Shown here: piece after piece, positions 25,862 through 34,449 of the stretch
How positions within the stretch are numbered: the first letter of the stretch is position 1
How the letters are laid out: each line of letters opens with the position of its first letter
Source of the DNA: Flavobacterium pectinovorum
GTDB lineage: Bacteria > Bacteroidota > Bacteroidia > Flavobacteriales > Flavobacteriaceae
Reading direction: 5' to 3'
Length of the DNA stretch: 64,000 nucleotides
Assembly: GCF_900142715.1 (NCBI RefSeq)
Contig: NZ_FRBX01000008.1
Span: 1 to 64,000, forward strand
Translations under genes and position numbers: made by a program
Notes under the pieces: generated by a model
The model's input: the letters and a program-made list of their open reading frames with translations, nothing else
Told to the model about the DNA's origin: nothing
Databases searched by the model: none

Positions 25862-27640
25862 ATGTCTGAACAATTAAAATCACAAGAAGAGTTTTTAGCA
25901 AATTTTAACTGGCATAACTTCCAAGAAGGAATTGATGCAGTAGATGAGAAAAACTTACAAGAATTCGAAGAACTAGTTTCAAAAACTTTCATCGCTACAG
26001 ACCAAGAAGAAGTAGTTGAAGGTGTAGTTGTTAGAATTACAGATAGAGACGTTATCGTTGATATCAACGCAAAATCGGAAGGTGTTATTTCTTTAAACGA
26101 ATTCCGTTACAACCCAAACTTAAAAGTTGGTGACAAAGTAGAAGTATTAATCGACATCCGTGAGGATAAAACAGGTCAATTAGTATTATCTCACAGAAAA
26201 GCACGTACTATTAAATCATGGGATAGAGTTATTTCTGCAAACGAAACAGGAGAAATCGTTAATGGTTTTGTAAAATGCAGAACTAAAGGTGGTATGATCG
26301 TTGACGTTTTTGGAATTGAAGCTTTCTTACCTGGTTCTCAAATTGACGTTAAGCCAATTAGAGACTACGATGTATATGTAAACAAAATGATGGAATTCAA
26401 AGTGGTAAAAATTAACCACGAATTCAAAAACGTTGTTGTATCTCATAAAGCGCTTATCGAAGCTGATATCGAAGTACAGAAAAAAGAAATCATCGGTCAA
26501 TTACAAAAAGGACAAGTATTAGAAGGTGTTGTTAAAAACATTACTTCTTATGGTGTGTTCATTGACTTAGGTGGTGTTGACGGATTAATTCACATTACTG
26601 ACCTTTCTTGGAGTAGAATCAACCACCCAAGTGAAGTTCTTGAATTAGACCAAAAATTAAACGTTGTAATCCTTGATTTCGATGATGAGAAAACAAGAAT
26701 TCAATTAGGATTGAAACAATTAAACGCTCACCCATGGGATGCTTTAGATGCTAATTTAACTATTGGTGATAAAGTAAAAGGTAAAGTAGTTGTAATCGCT
26801 GATTACGGTGCATTTATCGAAGTTGCTGAAGGTGTTGAAGGTTTAATCCACGTTTCTGAAATGTCATGGTCAACTCATTTACGTTCTGCTCAGGATTTCG
26901 TAAAAGTTGGAGATGTTGTTGAGGCTGTTATCTTAACTTTAGATAGAGATGACCGTAAAATGTCATTAGGTATCAAACAATTGACTCAAGATCCATGGAC
27001 TGACATCACTTCTAAATACCCAGTAGGTTCTAAACATACAGGTATCGTTAGAAACTTTACAAACTTTGGTATTTTCGTAGAATTAGAAGAAGGAATTGAT
27101 GGATTAATTTACATCTCTGACTTATCTTGGACTAAGAAAATCAAACACCCATCTGAATTTGTAAATGTTGGTGAGAAACTTGATGTAGTTGTATTAGAAT
27201 TAGATGTTGAAGGACGTAAATTATCTTTAGGTCACAAACAAACTACTGCTAATCCTTGGGATCAATACGAAGATTCTTTCGCTGTAGGAACTATCCACAA
27301 TGGTGAAATTTCTGAAATCGTTGACAAAGGAGCTACTGTAGAATTCGGAGATGATATCGTTGCTTTCATTCCTACTCGTCACCTTGAAAAAGAAGACGGA
27401 AAGAAATTGAAAAAAGGTGATACTGCTGATTTCAAAGTTATCGAATTCAACAAAGAATTCAAAAGAGTAGTTGCTTCTCACACTGCTATCTTCCGTGAAG
27501 AAGAAGAGAAAAACGTGAAAGCTGCAACTGAAAATACTTCATCTAACTCTACTACAAATGCACCAGCTGCAACTTTAGGAGATAACAATGATGTATTAGC
27601 TGCATTAAAAGCTAAAATGGAAAAAACTGAGAAAAAATAA
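25862..27640 (+). CDS. rpsA: 30S ribosomal protein S1
   Basis: This 592 aa protein has six S1 RNA-binding repeats. The first two are divergent (VVEGVVVRITDRDVIVDINA; GEIVNGFVKCRTKGGMIVDV), three are canonical (GVVKNITSYGVFIDLGGVDG; GKVVVIADYGAFIEVAEGVE; GIVRNFTNFGIFVELEEGID), and the last is weaker (GEISEIVDKGATVEFGDD). It helps mRNA bind the 30S subunit, which matters in Bacteroidota where Shine-Dalgarno sites are rare. A low-complexity Asn/Thr/Ala tail follows. Codon use is strongly biased, as expected for a highly expressed gene. It has its own promoter and terminator. Confidence 0.97.
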   Translation: MSEQLKSQEEFLANFNWHNFQEGIDAVDEKNLQEFEELVSKTFIATDQEEVVEGVVVRITDRDVIVDINAKSEGVISLNEFRYNPNLKVGDKVEVLIDIREDKTGQLVLSHRKARTIKSWDRVISANETGEIVNGFVKCRTKGGMIVDVFGIEAFLPGSQIDVKPIRDYDVYVNKMMEFKVVKINHEFKNVVVSHKALIEADIEVQKKEIIGQLQKGQVLEGVVKNITSYGVFIDLGGVDGLIHITDLSWSRINHPSEVLELDQKLNVVILDFDDEKTRIQLGLKQLNAHPWDALDANLTIGDKVKGKVVVIADYGAFIEVAEGVEGLIHVSEMSWSTHLRSAQDFVKVGDVVEAVILTLDRDDRKMSLGIKQLTQDPWTDITSKYPVGSKHTGIVRNFTNFGIFVELEEGIDGLIYISDLSWTKKIKHPSEFVNVGEKLDVVVLELDVEGRKLSLGHKQTTANPWDQYEDSFAVGTIHNGEISEIVDKGATVEFGDDIVAFIPTRHLEKEDGKKLKKGDTADFKVIEFNKEFKRVVASHTAIFREEEEKNVKAATENTSSNSTTNAPAATLGDNNDVLAALKAKMEKTEKK

Positions 27641-27662
27641 TTCTTAAGTTTCCTCTAAATAG

Positions 27663-27693
27663 AAAGTCTCACAGCAATGTGGGACTTTTTTTT
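27663..27693 (+). terminator. rpsA terminator
   Basis: AAAGTCTCACA and TGTGGGACTTT form an 11-bp stem with one G-T pair and the loop GCAA, followed by a T run. The same arm sequence is used at 30388-30416. Confidence 0.88.
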
Positions 27694-27733
27694 GTTCTTT
27701 GTTTTTAGATTTAAGAGATTTTAACAAATAAAG

Positions 27734-27763
27734 TTGTGTTATTCTCTTAAAAAGTTATTTTTG
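27734..27763 (+). promoter_or_regulatory. Promoter of the LRR T9SS protein
   Basis: TTG at 27734-27736, 19 bases, then TATTTTTG at 27756-27763 fit the Bacteroidota vegetative promoter. The ATG follows at 27780, giving a very short leader. Confidence 0.7.
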
Positions 27764-27779
27764 TAATAAAATTCTATAT

Positions 27780-30371
27780 ATGAAGAAACTCTACTTTTTG
27801 GCTTTTGCTTTATGCTTTTTGAATAGTTTGAATGCACAGGTTATTAATATTCCAGACAATAATCTTAAAATGAAGTTGATATCATTAAATATTGATACAA
27901 ACTCAAATTTTCAAATTGAAACTTCTGAAGCACTAAATTTAAAATTTTTAGACATTAGTAATTCAAATATTAATTCTTTACAAGGATTAGAGAACTTTAC
28001 AAATCTTGAGTATTTGAATTGTAGCAACAATCCAATATTTAATTCAATTGATTTTAATCTACTTCAAAAACTCACTTATTTAAACTATTCTTTTATTCAA
28101 AGTACTACGTACTTTAATATTGTAAATTCAAACCTTACGACATTAATACTTGATGGATCATCAAATTTAAAAGAAGTTCAATGTACAGGTAATAAGAACC
28201 TAACGTCATTAAGTATTAGCGGTGCAGTAAATATGACAGATCTTTGGTGTTCTAACAATAAGTTGGCATCCCTGGATTTAAATGGGTTAACAGCTCTTAA
28301 AAATGTGCAATGTCAAGGTAATCAATTACAAACATTAGATGCAGGCAATTTAATCAATCTTAAAAGTTTAAGTTGTGGAGGAAATCTATTAAGCAAACTA
28401 AACATTACCGGATCAACAAGTCTAACTAGTGTATCTTGTCAAATTAATAAATTGCTTAAATTAAACGTAAGCGGTTTGATAAACTTAGTAAATTTAACAT
28501 GTTTTTCAAATCAATTAATGGAATTAAATGTAAATGGATTGGTTAATCTTAAAGAGTTATACTGCGATGGAAATTATATTCCGTCGCTAAATTTAGATGG
28601 TTTAGTTAATCTTGAGTGGTTAAATTGTACAGATAATCAATTAAAAACACTAACCGTAAATGGATTAATAAATCTTAAGGGGATAAAATGTGGTTATAAT
28701 CAATTAGCTTCGTTGAATTTAAACGGATTAACAAATCTTTTAAATCTTGAATGCTATCATAACCAATTGAGTACACTAGACTTAAGTGATTTAAATAAAA
28801 TAGAACAATTTAGCTGCTATCAAAATGAGCTTACCTCATTATTTATCAGAAACGGAAGCAATGAGGGAAAAACTTTAGATTTCTCGCAAAATCCTAATTT
28901 ACAATACGTTTGTGCAGACGAGAGTCAGTTAGTAGATGTTCAAAGCCTAATTACTAAATACGGTTATAGTAATTGCAATTTAAATTCTTATTGCTCGTTT
29001 AAGCCAATTGGAACCTACTATACTATTCAGGGAATTAATAAATTTGACTTAAATAATAATGGTTGCGATGGTTCAGATTTAAGTCTTCCAAATTTAAAAT
29101 TTAGCTTATCAGATGGAACTAATAACGCCAGCATAATAGCTAATGTAAATGGTGATTATTCAATTTACTTACCAGTTGGTTCTCATACAATAACTCCGGT
29201 TTTAGAAAACCCAGCTTATTTTAACATTTCGCCAACGGATTTCAATGTTACTTTTCCGGGACAAATAAGCCCGCTAGAACAAAATTTTTGTATAACTGCA
29301 AATGGTAGCCATCCCGATTTAGAGGTTTCAATTTTACCAATTACTGCGGCTATACCCGGATTTAATTCTTCATATAAAATTATTTACAAAAACAAAGGAA
29401 ATACAACACAATCAGGTGTTGTAAATTTAGCTTTTGATGATGCTGTTTTAGATTTGGTTACCACAAATCCTGTTGCGACTCAAGCATTAAATAATTTATC
29501 GTGGAACTTTAGTAATCTAAAACCTTTTGAATCTGCAGAAATCATTTTTACATTTAAAGTAAATACTCCAACCGCTGTTCCGCCGGTAAATAATGGAGAT
29601 GTTTTGTCATTTAAAGCATCCATAGTGTCTGCCTTTACAGATGACACACCTTTAGATAATAATTTTACCTTGAATCAAACAGTTGTAGGTTCTTATGATC
29701 CAAACGATAAAACTTGTTTAGAAGGTTCAATTATTACATCTAGTCTAATAGGTGAATACGTTCATTATATAATTCGTTTTGAAAATACAGGAACATATCC
29801 GGCACAAAATATCGTTGTAAAGGACATGATTGATTTAAATAAATTTGATATTTCAACTTTAATTCCAACAAGTTCAACCCACCCTTTTGTAACCAAAATT
29901 TCAGATGGAAATAAAGTAGAATTCATTTTCGAAAATATCAATCTCCCTTTTGATGATGCAACTAATGATGGTTATATTGCTTTTAAAATTAAGACCAAAC
30001 CGACACTCGTTGTTGGAGATTCATTCACCAATGATGCTAATATTTATTTTGATTATAATTTTCCGATTTTAACTAATAAAGCCATTTCAACTTTTAAAAC
30101 TGTTAGTAATCTGGGGACCCAGGATTTCGAGTTTTCGAATTATTTTACCTTGTATCCAAATCCGGTTAAAGATGTTTTAAATATTACTGCAACTCAAAGT
30201 ATAGAAATACAATCATTAGCTATTTATGATATTTTAGGACAGTTGGTTATCGCTGTTCCAAATGCAAAATCAGTTTCTAATATTGATGTTTCAAAACTTA
30301 GAACAGGTAATTACTTTGTAAAAGTGAAATCAGATAAAGGAAGTTCAAGCATGAAATTTATCAAACAATAA
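27780..30371 (+). CDS. Leucine-rich-repeat surface protein with T9SS sorting domain
   Basis: This 863 aa protein has a signal peptide ending at NSLNAQ. Residues about 45-400 are 21-residue leucine-rich repeats of the pattern NLxxLxCxxNxLxxLxLxGL (for example LTALKNVQCQGNQLQTLDAG). A beta-rich part follows (about 500-760) with a DUF11-like adhesive domain (YKIIYKNKGNTTQSGVVNLA; GSYDPNDKTCLEG; YIIRFENTGTYPAQNIVVKD). The last 80 residues are a T9SS type A signal: YFTLYPNPVKDVLNI, LAIYDILGQLV, LRTGNYFVKVK, MKFIKQ. It is exported and probably attached to the surface. The role is likely adhesion or protein binding; this is inferred from domains. Confidence 0.88.
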   Translation: MKKLYFLAFALCFLNSLNAQVINIPDNNLKMKLISLNIDTNSNFQIETSEALNLKFLDISNSNINSLQGLENFTNLEYLNCSNNPIFNSIDFNLLQKLTYLNYSFIQSTTYFNIVNSNLTTLILDGSSNLKEVQCTGNKNLTSLSISGAVNMTDLWCSNNKLASLDLNGLTALKNVQCQGNQLQTLDAGNLINLKSLSCGGNLLSKLNITGSTSLTSVSCQINKLLKLNVSGLINLVNLTCFSNQLMELNVNGLVNLKELYCDGNYIPSLNLDGLVNLEWLNCTDNQLKTLTVNGLINLKGIKCGYNQLASLNLNGLTNLLNLECYHNQLSTLDLSDLNKIEQFSCYQNELTSLFIRNGSNEGKTLDFSQNPNLQYVCADESQLVDVQSLITKYGYSNCNLNSYCSFKPIGTYYTIQGINKFDLNNNGCDGSDLSLPNLKFSLSDGTNNASIIANVNGDYSIYLPVGSHTITPVLENPAYFNISPTDFNVTFPGQISPLEQNFCITANGSHPDLEVSILPITAAIPGFNSSYKIIYKNKGNTTQSGVVNLAFDDAVLDLVTTNPVATQALNNLSWNFSNLKPFESAEIIFTFKVNTPTAVPPVNNGDVLSFKASIVSAFTDDTPLDNNFTLNQTVVGSYDPNDKTCLEGSIITSSLIGEYVHYIIRFENTGTYPAQNIVVKDMIDLNKFDISTLIPTSSTHPFVTKISDGNKVEFIFENINLPFDDATNDGYIAFKIKTKPTLVVGDSFTNDANIYFDYNFPILTNKAISTFKTVSNLGTQDFEFSNYFTLYPNPVKDVLNITATQSIEIQSLAIYDILGQLVIAVPNAKSVSNIDVSKLRTGNYFVKVKSDKGSSSMKFIKQ

Positions 30372-30387
30372 ATAACTTCTTCTAAAT

Positions 30388-30416
30388 AAAAAGTCCCACA
30401 ATGTGGGACTTTTTTT
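30388..30416. terminator. Terminator of the LRR gene, usable on both strands
   Basis: AAAAAGTCCCACA and TGTGGGACTTTTT are perfect arms with a single A between them. It lies between the convergent LRR and DUF4861 genes and repeats the rpsA terminator sequence. Confidence 0.85.
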
Positions 30417-30441
30417 ACTCGTTTCTAAAAAATGTTTTAGA

Positions 30442-31611
30442 TTACTTCTTTACTTTCACAACAAGTGGATTATTAATCTTTTTAGCAAAAGAACTCAAAT
30501 ACGTTTCCCATTCTGTTTTGGTTTGAAATGGACTTCCTTTTTTCCATCCAAAACCAACAAAATAGATTGCTTTATTGTTTTTTACTTTTAAGTTTCCATA
30601 CAAATTACTTAAGTCTTTATCATTGGTAAGATAATTATCAAAACTTGTTAGAGTATTTTTTGGCGCAACTAATCCAGTTCCAATTTCAGAATCGTCAATT
30701 GGTTCCCAATGACTTAACCAGCCTTCTTTTATGTTTGTACCGATAGTTCCTTTTTTATCATGAAGTGTTAACCCTGCAGCAATTGTTTTGGTTCCTGTAA
30801 TTGAAATTTCAAATCGGGATAAATAGCTTCCATAATCCAGACTAATTAATTTAGATTCAGTTATTTTATTTCCTTTTGCATCCCAATCGGCATAAGTTAG
30901 AATAAAACTGGTTCTGATTGGGCCAGTTGTAATAGTTTTCCAGCTGATGAAATTCTTAGAAAAATAATATTTATTGTCAACTTTCACGGCTATTCCGCCA
31001 ACGCCACGACTGTTTCCAACATGAAAATTATCCAAACCTTCGCCAGTATCTTTATGATAAGTTCCTGTTCCGTTAGTGGCTTTTTCATACCATTTATTAA
31101 TAATAGGATAATCGACTCTCTTTAACCAAGCGTCAATTCCGCTGGTCAGAGTTCCGCCTTCAATCTTATTTTCAACCATTTGTTGTGCTACAGGACCATA
31201 AGTTCTAAAAGCAACTTTGTTGTTTTCCCAAGCATAATCGTCTGTTCTTTCAGGAACAAATCTCGAATAGCAAATACTATTTTTTGCTGCTGATGTATTT
31301 TTTGTCGGAACAATTTCAAAATCTTTTTGAGAAGAAGCATTTACTTTCGGCTGAAATAATAAAACATCCATTGTTCCGTCGCCATCGTTATCTACAGCTT
31401 GACTTTCGAGAAATAAATTACTATTTTTTTCCTTTATGGCAAGTTCTTCCAGTTTTGCAGAATCGGGTAATCCGAGTGATTTTTTTGTGAGTTCAACAGT
31501 TTCAAATTCCCTCTCAATATTGAGAGAATTTATCACGGTTATAATTTTGTTTTGAGAATGGGCGACAAAATTACTTGCCAGAATTACGGTGAGTAAAAGA
31601 TACTTTTTCAA
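30442..31611 (-). CDS. DUF4861 secreted protein
   Basis: This 389 aa protein has a signal peptide ending at FVAHSQ. The sequence follows the DUF4861 pattern: an early NSLNIEREFETVEL strand, QAVDNDGDGTMDVLLFQP, FVPERTDDYAWENNKVAFR, YGPVAQQM and a DNFHVGNSRGVGGIAV block rich in His, Gly and Asp. Members are found in polysaccharide utilisation loci of Bacteroidota, and an activity on uronic-acid glycans has been suspected; I cannot assign one from sequence. It is monocistronic, with a spacer of about 230 bases upstream shared with the divergent NTF2-like gene. Confidence 0.78.
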   Translation of the reverse strand: MKKYLLLTVILASNFVAHSQNKIITVINSLNIEREFETVELTKKSLGLPDSAKLEELAIKEKNSNLFLESQAVDNDGDGTMDVLLFQPKVNASSQKDFEIVPTKNTSAAKNSICYSRFVPERTDDYAWENNKVAFRTYGPVAQQMVENKIEGGTLTSGIDAWLKRVDYPIINKWYEKATNGTGTYHKDTGEGLDNFHVGNSRGVGGIAVKVDNKYYFSKNFISWKTITTGPIRTSFILTYADWDAKGNKITESKLISLDYGSYLSRFEISITGTKTIAAGLTLHDKKGTIGTNIKEGWLSHWEPIDDSEIGTGLVAPKNTLTSFDNYLTNDKDLSNLYGNLKVKNNKAIYFVGFGWKKGSPFQTKTEWETYLSSFAKKINNPLVVKVKK

Positions 31612-31841
31612 TTTTTTGTGGTTTAATTTTCGTTAGAAAGTTTTAGTGTCATGAATTGCTTATGACTTTCTAAAATTACAAATCAAACTTTAGATATAAA
31701 TACAAATATGGTATAAAAATGTACAAAAAATTAATTTTAGCAGTTAATATAAAAACCTATTTATTGTATTTAATATTCTGTATTGTAGTGTTTTAAAAGT
31801 TATTTATTACTTTTAGTATATCAATTTAAATATTAGAAAAG

Positions 31842-32771
31842 ATGAAAAAAAAATATTTGTTGATTACAATAATCTTCTTGAGTTTTCTAAAGTTGTCTGC
31901 ACAGGATCAAACAGCTAAAAGTATTGACTACTGGAAAGAAAAATTAAATTCTATAAATACTCAATTAGCAGATGCATTTGTAAATAAAGACATCAATGTC
32001 ATAATGAAATATTATGATGAAAATGAGCCAACCTGCATGCCTGAATACTATAAGGCAATATATTCAAAATATGGTATAGCATACTACTATCAGCAATGGT
32101 TTGATAACGTTAAGATAAATTCGTATAAACGTACTATTTACGAAGTTTTATTAATTAAAAATCACTTAGTAGAAATTGGAACTTTTACAAATAATTTTAC
32201 AAAACCTGATAGTACTTTATTTGTTTATGACGGAAAGTACATGAATGTATGGCGAATTGAGAAAGATGAGAATCTAACACTTGTATCAGAAATTTGGGGA
32301 GCCAACAGTGCAGTAGATAAATCTAATTTTTCATTCTTAAAACCGCAGGCCAGTAATATGCCAAAGCTAAAGGTAAACAAATCTGTATCTGATGAAGTAA
32401 ATAAACGTAATGATCTTATTGCTAAACTTGTAACAAAAAGAGAAGGGGAGAAACATGCTACAGAGTTATTTGCAAATGATGCGATATACATGACTTATGA
32501 CACGCCAATGCTGATAGGTATGGATAATATAAAACCTTATTTTGTTGAACATGAGAAACCAAATGGAGTATCAATTGATTTTTTAGAAATTAAAGCAAGT
32601 AAAATGATTGCTCTAGATAAATTTGTTATAGAATATGGTTATTATTATGTAGATGTTTCGTGGGACAAGAAAAAAGGAAAAGCAACCGTAACCGGAAAAA
32701 GCACAAATATCTGGAAAAGAGATAAAAATGGTGTTTTGATGCTTTATCGCCAAATGGTAAATCATGACTAA
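31842..32771 (+). CDS. Secreted protein with two NTF2-like domains
   Basis: This 309 aa protein has a signal peptide to about residue 21 (LKLSAQ). Two NTF2/DUF4440-like units follow: about 32-150 (KLNSINTQLADAFVNKDINV, YYDENEPTCMPEYYKA) and about 185-309 (NDLIAKLVTKREGEKHATEL, FANDAIYMTYDTPM, TGKSTNIWKRDKNGVLMLYR). The second ends in the typical strand pattern of DUF4440. The enzyme or binding role is unknown. It stands 81 bases before a Nudix gene on the same strand. Confidence 0.72.
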   Translation: MKKKYLLITIIFLSFLKLSAQDQTAKSIDYWKEKLNSINTQLADAFVNKDINVIMKYYDENEPTCMPEYYKAIYSKYGIAYYYQQWFDNVKINSYKRTIYEVLLIKNHLVEIGTFTNNFTKPDSTLFVYDGKYMNVWRIEKDENLTLVSEIWGANSAVDKSNFSFLKPQASNMPKLKVNKSVSDEVNKRNDLIAKLVTKREGEKHATELFANDAIYMTYDTPMLIGMDNIKPYFVEHEKPNGVSIDFLEIKASKMIALDKFVIEYGYYYVDVSWDKKKGKATVTGKSTNIWKRDKNGVLMLYRQMVNHD

Positions 32772-32852
32772 ACAGAATCACTTTTGAAATAATATCAAAT
32801 TGAACTTTTGCTAAATAAAAAGAATTATCTTTAAGATTATAATATCAAAAAA

Positions 32853-33317
32853 ATGAAACAAAGCGCCGGTTTATTACTCTATAAATTTGTAGATGTAACG
32901 ATTTATTTTTTATTAGTTCATCCTGGTGGTCCATTTTGGAAAAATAAGGACTTAGAAAGCTGGTCGATTCCAAAAGGAGAGTTTACAGATGATGAAGATG
33001 GATTAGTTGCCGCCCAGCGTGAGTTTCTCGAAGAAACAGGCTTTGAAGCAGACGGAGATTTTATTAAACTGGAGCCTGTAAAACTCAAATCAGGTAAAAC
33101 AGTTTTTGCCTGGGCTTTAGAATTTGATATTGACGTTACTTTAATAAAAAGTAATGAATTTGAAATCGAATGGCCGCCCAAGTCCGGAAGCATGAAAAGC
33201 TTTCCTGAAATTGACAGGGCAGAATGGTTTCAAACGGCAGAAGCTTTAAAAAAAATTAACCCGGCACAGGCTGATTTTATAGTTCAGATTGTTTCCAGAA
33301 TATCTGCTTCACTTTAA
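32853..33317 (+). CDS. Nudix hydrolase
   Basis: This is a 154 aa Nudix protein that cleaves nucleoside diphosphates linked to another group. The Nudix box GX5EX7REUXEEXGU is complete at residues 42-64, starting GEFTDDEDG and ending REFLEETGF. The N-terminus KQSAGLLLYKF and the WSIPKGE lead-in resemble the subgroup often named NUDIX domain or MutT-like, sometimes Ap4A-like. The substrate is not predictable. A HAD phosphatase follows on the same strand. Confidence 0.92.
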   Translation: MKQSAGLLLYKFVDVTIYFLLVHPGGPFWKNKDLESWSIPKGEFTDDEDGLVAAQREFLEETGFEADGDFIKLEPVKLKSGKTVFAWALEFDIDVTLIKSNEFEIEWPPKSGSMKSFPEIDRAEWFQTAEALKKINPAQADFIVQIVSRISASL

Positions 33318-33393
33318 TTTTACAGACTTTTTAAAATTTATTTTGTAATTTACATTCTTGTCAAATTTGATAATTAAATGTAAAAAATTAAAT

Positions 33394-34029
33394 ATGAATA
33401 CTAAGTGTATAATTTTCGATTGCGATGGAGTTCTCGTAGATACCGAAAAAATTGGTAACGGAATTTTGCTTGAAATGGCGGCAAAACATGGTTTTGAAAT
33501 GAAATTGGAAGATGCTTACCGCGATTTTAACGGCCGTAATTTAAAAGAATGTTTTCAGCATATAGAAACTGCAATTGATAAAAAACTTCCGGAGAATTTT
33601 GAAAATGAATATCGTACCAAAAGTTTTGAAGCTTTTAAAACACAGGTTAAACCAATGGAAGGGGTAGTTGAATTTATAGAAAAATTAAAAATCCCGTATT
33701 GTGTGGCTTCAAGCGGTCCTGTTGATAAAATCAGACTTAATCTCGAAGTTGCCGGATTATTGGATAAATTCGAAAATAAAATATTTAGTTCCTACCAAAT
33801 TAATAGTTGGAAACCAGAACCCGGAATTTTTTTGCACGCAGCAAAAGAAATAGGTTTTGATGTAAAAGATTGCATTGTAGTCGAAGACAGTAAAGCAGGA
33901 GTAAAGGCAGGAAAAAGTGGCGGATTTAAAGTATATGGTTTTGCCAATGGATATAACAATGAAGACCTGGCAAACGAGGGTGCCATTCTCTTTAATAGTT
34001 ATGAAGAGTTAGAAAATCTTTTGAAATAG
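33394..34029 (+). CDS. HAD-family phosphatase (beta-phosphoglucomutase-like)
   Basis: This 211 aa protein starts at the ATG at 33394; a TTG at 33358 would add 12 residues of doubtful value before the active site. The core motifs are FDCDGVLVDTE (D9 and D11), CVASSGP (motif II), SWKPEPGIFLHAA (motif III Lys) and CIVVEDSKAGVKAG (motif IV). A helical C1 cap sits between motifs I and II. It resembles 2-deoxyglucose-6-phosphate or phosphoglycolate phosphatases and beta-phosphoglucomutases. The substrate is a small phosphorylated metabolite. Confidence 0.9.
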   Translation: MNTKCIIFDCDGVLVDTEKIGNGILLEMAAKHGFEMKLEDAYRDFNGRNLKECFQHIETAIDKKLPENFENEYRTKSFEAFKTQVKPMEGVVEFIEKLKIPYCVASSGPVDKIRLNLEVAGLLDKFENKIFSSYQINSWKPEPGIFLHAAKEIGFDVKDCIVVEDSKAGVKAGKSGGFKVYGFANGYNNEDLANEGAILFNSYEELENLLK

Positions 34030-34075
34030 AGTTACAGGTTTTTTTGTTTCGTGTTTCAGGTTCGCTTAGTTTATT

Positions 34076-34109
34076 AAACCCGACAGGTTTTTAAAACCTG
34101 TCGGGTTTT
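34076..34109. repeat. Inverted repeat AAACCCGACAGG, terminator-like
   Basis: AAACCCGACAGGTTTT (34076-34091) and AAAACCTGTCGGGTTT (34093-34108) are perfect arms. It follows the HAD gene and can end its transcript. The spacer 34030-34449 has no gene; besides this it holds the palindrome TTGTCCAGCAGGACAA (34137-34152), a promoter at about 34256 and leader hairpins. Confidence 0.8.
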
Positions 34110-34255
34110 GTGTTTATACTGCGTTAGCTATAGCTTTTGTCCAGCAGGACAAGCTTCGACTTCGCCTGACAAGATTTTGTTTAAAATTATCTCATTTTCT
34201 AATTATCCAATTATCTAATTAAACGCATTATCAAATTTTCTATTTTTAATGTAAT

Positions 34256-34287
34256 TTGTTACAATAAAATAAAATTTTATATATTTG
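34256..34287 (+). promoter_or_regulatory. Promoter of the hybrid regulator gene
   Basis: TTG at 34256-34258, 21 bases, then TATATTTG at 34280-34287 fit TTG-N17-23-TAnnTTTG. The predicted leader is about 155 bases and contains two hairpins. Confidence 0.62.
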
Positions 34288-34371
34288 ATTATATATAATT
34301 GTTTTTATAGCCCTGGAAATTATCAAATTATAATTTTAAAAAGCATTATAAAACAATTTTTTTTGCCTGAA

Positions 34372-34423
34372 AACAGCAATCCCAAGCTGTTGTTTTTAGG
34401 ATTATGGTTTTCTCACGACCATA
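34372..34423 (+). promoter_or_regulatory. Two small hairpins in the leader of the regulator mRNA
   Basis: AACAGC (34372-34377) pairs with GCTGTT (34386-34391), and TATGGT (34403-34408) pairs with ACCATA (34418-34423), which is followed by a run of six A. The function is unknown; they could affect translation or mRNA stability. Confidence 0.4.
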
Positions 34424-34449
34424 AAAAATAACCTACAGACAGAAACAAA

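Noticed and set aside
30442..34029. DUF4861, NTF2-like, Nudix and HAD genes as one functional operon
   Set aside because: Strands differ for the first gene and the spacers and enzyme types do not point to a shared pathway.
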